From NCBI GenBank assembly GCA_900322135.1, contig ONYP01000076.1, positions 1 to 33,287 of the forward strand: DNA of 33,287 nucleotides. The letters run 5' to 3'. Below the pieces are notes generated by a model. It made no database searches and was not told the DNA's origin. It saw only the letters and a list, made by a program, of their open reading frames with translations. The position numbers and the translations under genes were made by a program. Below are positions 30,936 through 33,287 of the stretch, one piece after another (position 1 is the stretch's first letter; each line of letters begins with the position of its first letter). This DNA is from an uncultured Prevotellaceae bacterium (lineage in GTDB: Bacteria > Bacteroidota > Bacteroidia > Bacteroidales > Muribaculaceae).

Positions 30936-31199
30936 TCACCAAGGATTGATGTCAACAGGTCTGTCATCGTCATTAATAGGACGATCAACGCATGTTGCCA
31001 GCCCATTGGATTTCCATATCCATGCATCAATATCCAGTTCTCCCTTTATAATAAATGATACTCGCTCTTTAGCCAGGTCTTTTCTTTCAAAAATTCCTGA
31101 GCATTAGCGATAAACAACTTTTCCCTTGACGCCATCAGTGAATATTAGCAGTGGAAACAACCATTCCGGTGAAATGTACATCAAGTCATCTCGTGCCAT
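30936..31199 (-). pseudogene. Small hypothetical protein gene, frame broken twice
   Basis: On the minus strand ATG 31199 opens MARDDLMYISPEWLFPLLIF, then hits a stop at 31104-31106. The next stretch reads sensibly in another frame (FIANAQEFLKEKTWLKSEYH), and the end reads sensibly in the first frame again (IIKGELDIDAWIWKSNG, RPINDDDRPVDINPW) to a stop at 30936-30938. One extra G near GTTG (about 31111) and a compensating shift near TATCATTTATTATA (about 31045) would explain this. The repaired protein would have about 87 residues. I do not recognise the family. The open frame on the plus strand at 30874-31107 is its antisense shadow. Confidence 0.5.
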
Positions 31200-31256
31200 A
31201 ATGACCCCTTGCGTAAAAAAATGCTGTTAAAAGGGGCGTTGCAATAGAATATTGTG

Positions 31257-31438
31257 TATATTTGCGGTTGTTCTTTGGCAAAAGGCCGACCAATGAATGA
31301 TGACGGCGACATGGCAAGGAACGCTTGACTTCTAGCAATACACAAACAGGCTTGCAGCTGATTATGGCATCATAATAGTTCGCCAAAGATGAAGGTAAAA
31401 TGCTGACTCAGAAACAATAACCATATAAACCAGTTAAC
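31257..31438 (+). promoter_or_regulatory. -7 element and leader of the FAD oxidoreductase gene
   Basis: TATATTTG at 31257-31264 matches TAnnTTTG. The leader of about 170 bases has a short upstream frame (MNDDGDMARNA, ATG near 31293). A clear -33 TTTG is absent. Nothing else is recognised between 31200 and 31438. Confidence 0.4.
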
Positions 31439-33287
31439 ATGTATAAGATAGAAAATCATCCTATTCTTGACCTTCCAAAAGAAGAATTCGTGGAATTTCA
31501 GTTTGAAGGGAGAACCGTGCGTGGCCAGAAAGGCAAAACCATCGCCGCTGCCCTTCATCAGGCAGGATTAATCGTGCACAGCCACAGCACCACGGGCCGC
31601 AACCGCAGCCTGGAGTGCGGCATCGGCAAGTGCGGTGCCTGCGAGATGCTCGTCGACGGCCAGGTGCGCCGCATCTGCATAACCAGCGTTGACGGCGTGA
31701 AAGAGGTGCGCGAGATTCCCAAGGACTACATGCCCGAGGGCAAACCCCGCACCGCCGGCGAGACCAAGATCTACAAGACCACGGTAGCCATCATCGGTGG
31801 TGGCCCTGCCGGTCTGGCTTGCCGCGAGCAACTCACTGCCCTAGGAATTCCCAACATCGTCGTGGACAACAACGCTACCGAGGGTGGCCAGTTCAATATG
31901 CAGACCCACCAGTTCTTCTTCTTCGAGAAGGAGCAGAAGTTTGGTGGCATGCGCGGTTTTGACATCGCCAAGACACTCGCCGGTGACAACCACGACGGCA
32001 TCCTGTTGAACAACACCGTGTGGGACCTGCTCGAAGGCCGCCGCATCGCCCTGAAGAATATCGTCACCCAGGAGGTAAGTTACATCGACGCCGACCACTT
32101 GGTAGTGGCTACCGGTGCCGTGCCGTTTATGCCCGTGTTCGAGAACGATGATGTGCCGGGCGTTTATACCGCTGCTGTGTTCCAGAAGATGATGAACCAG
32201 GAACACACCCTGCTGGGCAAGCGCGTGCTCACCGTGGGTGCCGGCAATATCGGCTACTTGACCAGTTACCAGGCCATGCAGGCCGGTGCGACTATCAAGG
32301 CCATCATCGAGGGTATGGACCACGAGGGTGGTTTCCCCGTCCAGGCCAACCGCGTGCGCCGACTGGGCATTCCCATCATGACTTCACATGTGCTCATCCG
32401 CGCTATCCCCAACGAGGACTACACCGGCGTTACCGGTGCTGTGATTGCCGAGTGCAAGAATTTCCAGCCCATTCCAGGCACCGAGCAGGTGATTGACGAC
32501 ATCGACATCATCAACATCTGCACGGGTCTGATTCCCGACAACCAGTTGCTCGTGAAGGGCCGTTCGGTGTTCGGGCGCAATGTTTATGGTGCCGGCGATG
32601 CCGTCCGCATCGGCGAGGGCACCAGCGCCGTGCTGCGCGGCAAGCAGGTGGCCTATGAGGTAGCCCAGGAACTGGGTATCCGTTTCCCCTATGAGGATTA
32701 TCTGGAGGTTTCCCGCCAGTATATCGACTCGCAGCAGCGTCCCGTGCGTCTGCTCGAGCAGCCGCGCGTCCCCAGCGAGGAGCGCATGGCTGCAAAACCC
32801 TATGTGCAGATCAACTGCCTGTACGGCTTCGCCTGCAACCCCTGCACCTTTGCCTGCCCGCAGGGTGCCATCACCAAGCCCACCACCTCGTCGGTGCCCA
32901 TGGTCGACTACGACAAGTGCATCGGCTGCATGCAGTGCGTGAACCACTGTCCCGGTCTGGCCATCTTCGGCTACGACAAGCGCAAGAATGTGGTGTTCCT
33001 GCCCGTGGAATATGCCGTGGAAGAGGGCAAAGAGGTATTCCTGGTTGATGACAACGGCGCCAAGGTGGGCAGAAGGACAACAAGACCGATGTGGCACGCG
33101 TGCAGGCTACCGAGGTCGACGACCTGAACCAGATCAAGGGCTTCATCCTCAAGGAGCGCTATCCCGAGCCACTGAATCTGCGTCCGCTCACCAACCCCGA
33201 GGAGGGCAAGGCATTTGTGTGCCACTGCGAGGATGTGGATGTGAAGACCCTGCTGGCTCTGGTGGGCGACCGCAAGTACATCTCGGT
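31439..33287 (+). CDS. [2Fe-2S]/FAD/[4Fe-4S] oxidoreductase, sarcosine-oxidase-alpha-like (frame break; 3' end outside the window)
   Basis: Residues 1-95 form a 2Fe-2S domain with C60-GIGK-C65-GA-C68 and C80. An FAD domain starts with VAIIGGGPAGLACREQL (about 116-132), followed by EGGQFNMQTHQFFFFEKE and a second nucleotide-binding stretch (VLTVGAGNIGYLTSYQA). Two ferredoxin clusters come next, CNPCTFACPQGAI and CIGCMQCVNHCPG (about 460-505). This order resembles the alpha subunits of opine, proline or cyanide-forming dehydrogenases and sarcosine oxidase. The annotated frame stops at 33127 after an unnatural tail, but the +2 frame continues with KDNKTDVARVQATEVDD and FVCHCEDVDVKTLLALVGDR to the window edge. 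One base seems missing near 33066-33072 (GGGCAGAAG, where GGCCAGAAG-like coding is expected). Substrate unknown; an amino-acid-type substrate is a guess. Confidence 0.8.

Noticed and set aside
30874-31107. 77-codon plus-strand open frame
   Set aside because: It is the antisense of the small minus-strand gene, whose broken frames give better protein-like sequence.

Overview
The window looks like chromosomal DNA of a gut Bacteroidales (Bacteroidota), most like Muribaculaceae or Prevotellaceae. The evidence is the lineage-typical promoter -7 element TAnnTTTG in front of many genes, the almost complete lack of Shine-Dalgarno sequences, a fused SecDF, a DUF5683 gene between parB and an mltD-type gene, a DUF3667 gene and a reverse rubrerythrin. 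I cannot name the species.

Layout. 1-5.9 kb is housekeeping: mscL (partial, minus), gapA, a 37-residue rubredoxin-like protein, a reverse rubrerythrin, tRNA-Arg(CCT) and secDF (minus). 6.1-9.2 kb is a minus-strand redox operon: a polyferredoxin membrane protein with an internal Tat-like segment, then a Tat/lipoprotein aldo-keto reductase fused to ferredoxin. 9.4-14.0 kb holds two tandem paralogous secreted M6-type metalloproteases with C-terminal dockerin type I repeats. 14.0-14.65 kb is a gene-free region with a possible structured RNA and three large tandem repeats, which probably form the 5' leader of the next operon. 14.65-19.3 kb is parA-parB-DUF5683-mltD (chromosome segregation and cell wall), converging on tcdA.

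From tRNA-Leu(CAA) at 20.2 kb the window becomes accessory. The tRNA lacks its 3' acceptor strand. The missing end (CCGGCTCTGGGTAC) reappears at 29.46 kb and 30.81 kb. All three sites are followed by a terminator-type hairpin and a pair of 11-bp direct repeats. I read this as an eroded, tandemly accreted genomic island in a tRNA-Leu gene, with no integrase left in view. The cargo is a TolC-HlyD-ABC2-ABC2 efflux operon without an ATPase, a frameshifted lipoprotein gene, an outer-membrane phospholipase A, a carboxypeptidase-regulatory-like exported protein whose end is replaced by a transposase remnant, and a DUF3667 membrane protein.

The last part holds a small frameshifted gene on the minus strand and a large [2Fe-2S]/FAD/ferredoxin oxidoreductase, which has a single-base frame break near 33.07 kb and runs off the window. 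Frame-breaking indels occur in three genes after 25.9 kb and in none before. This may be real decay or local sequence error, and reads would be needed to tell.
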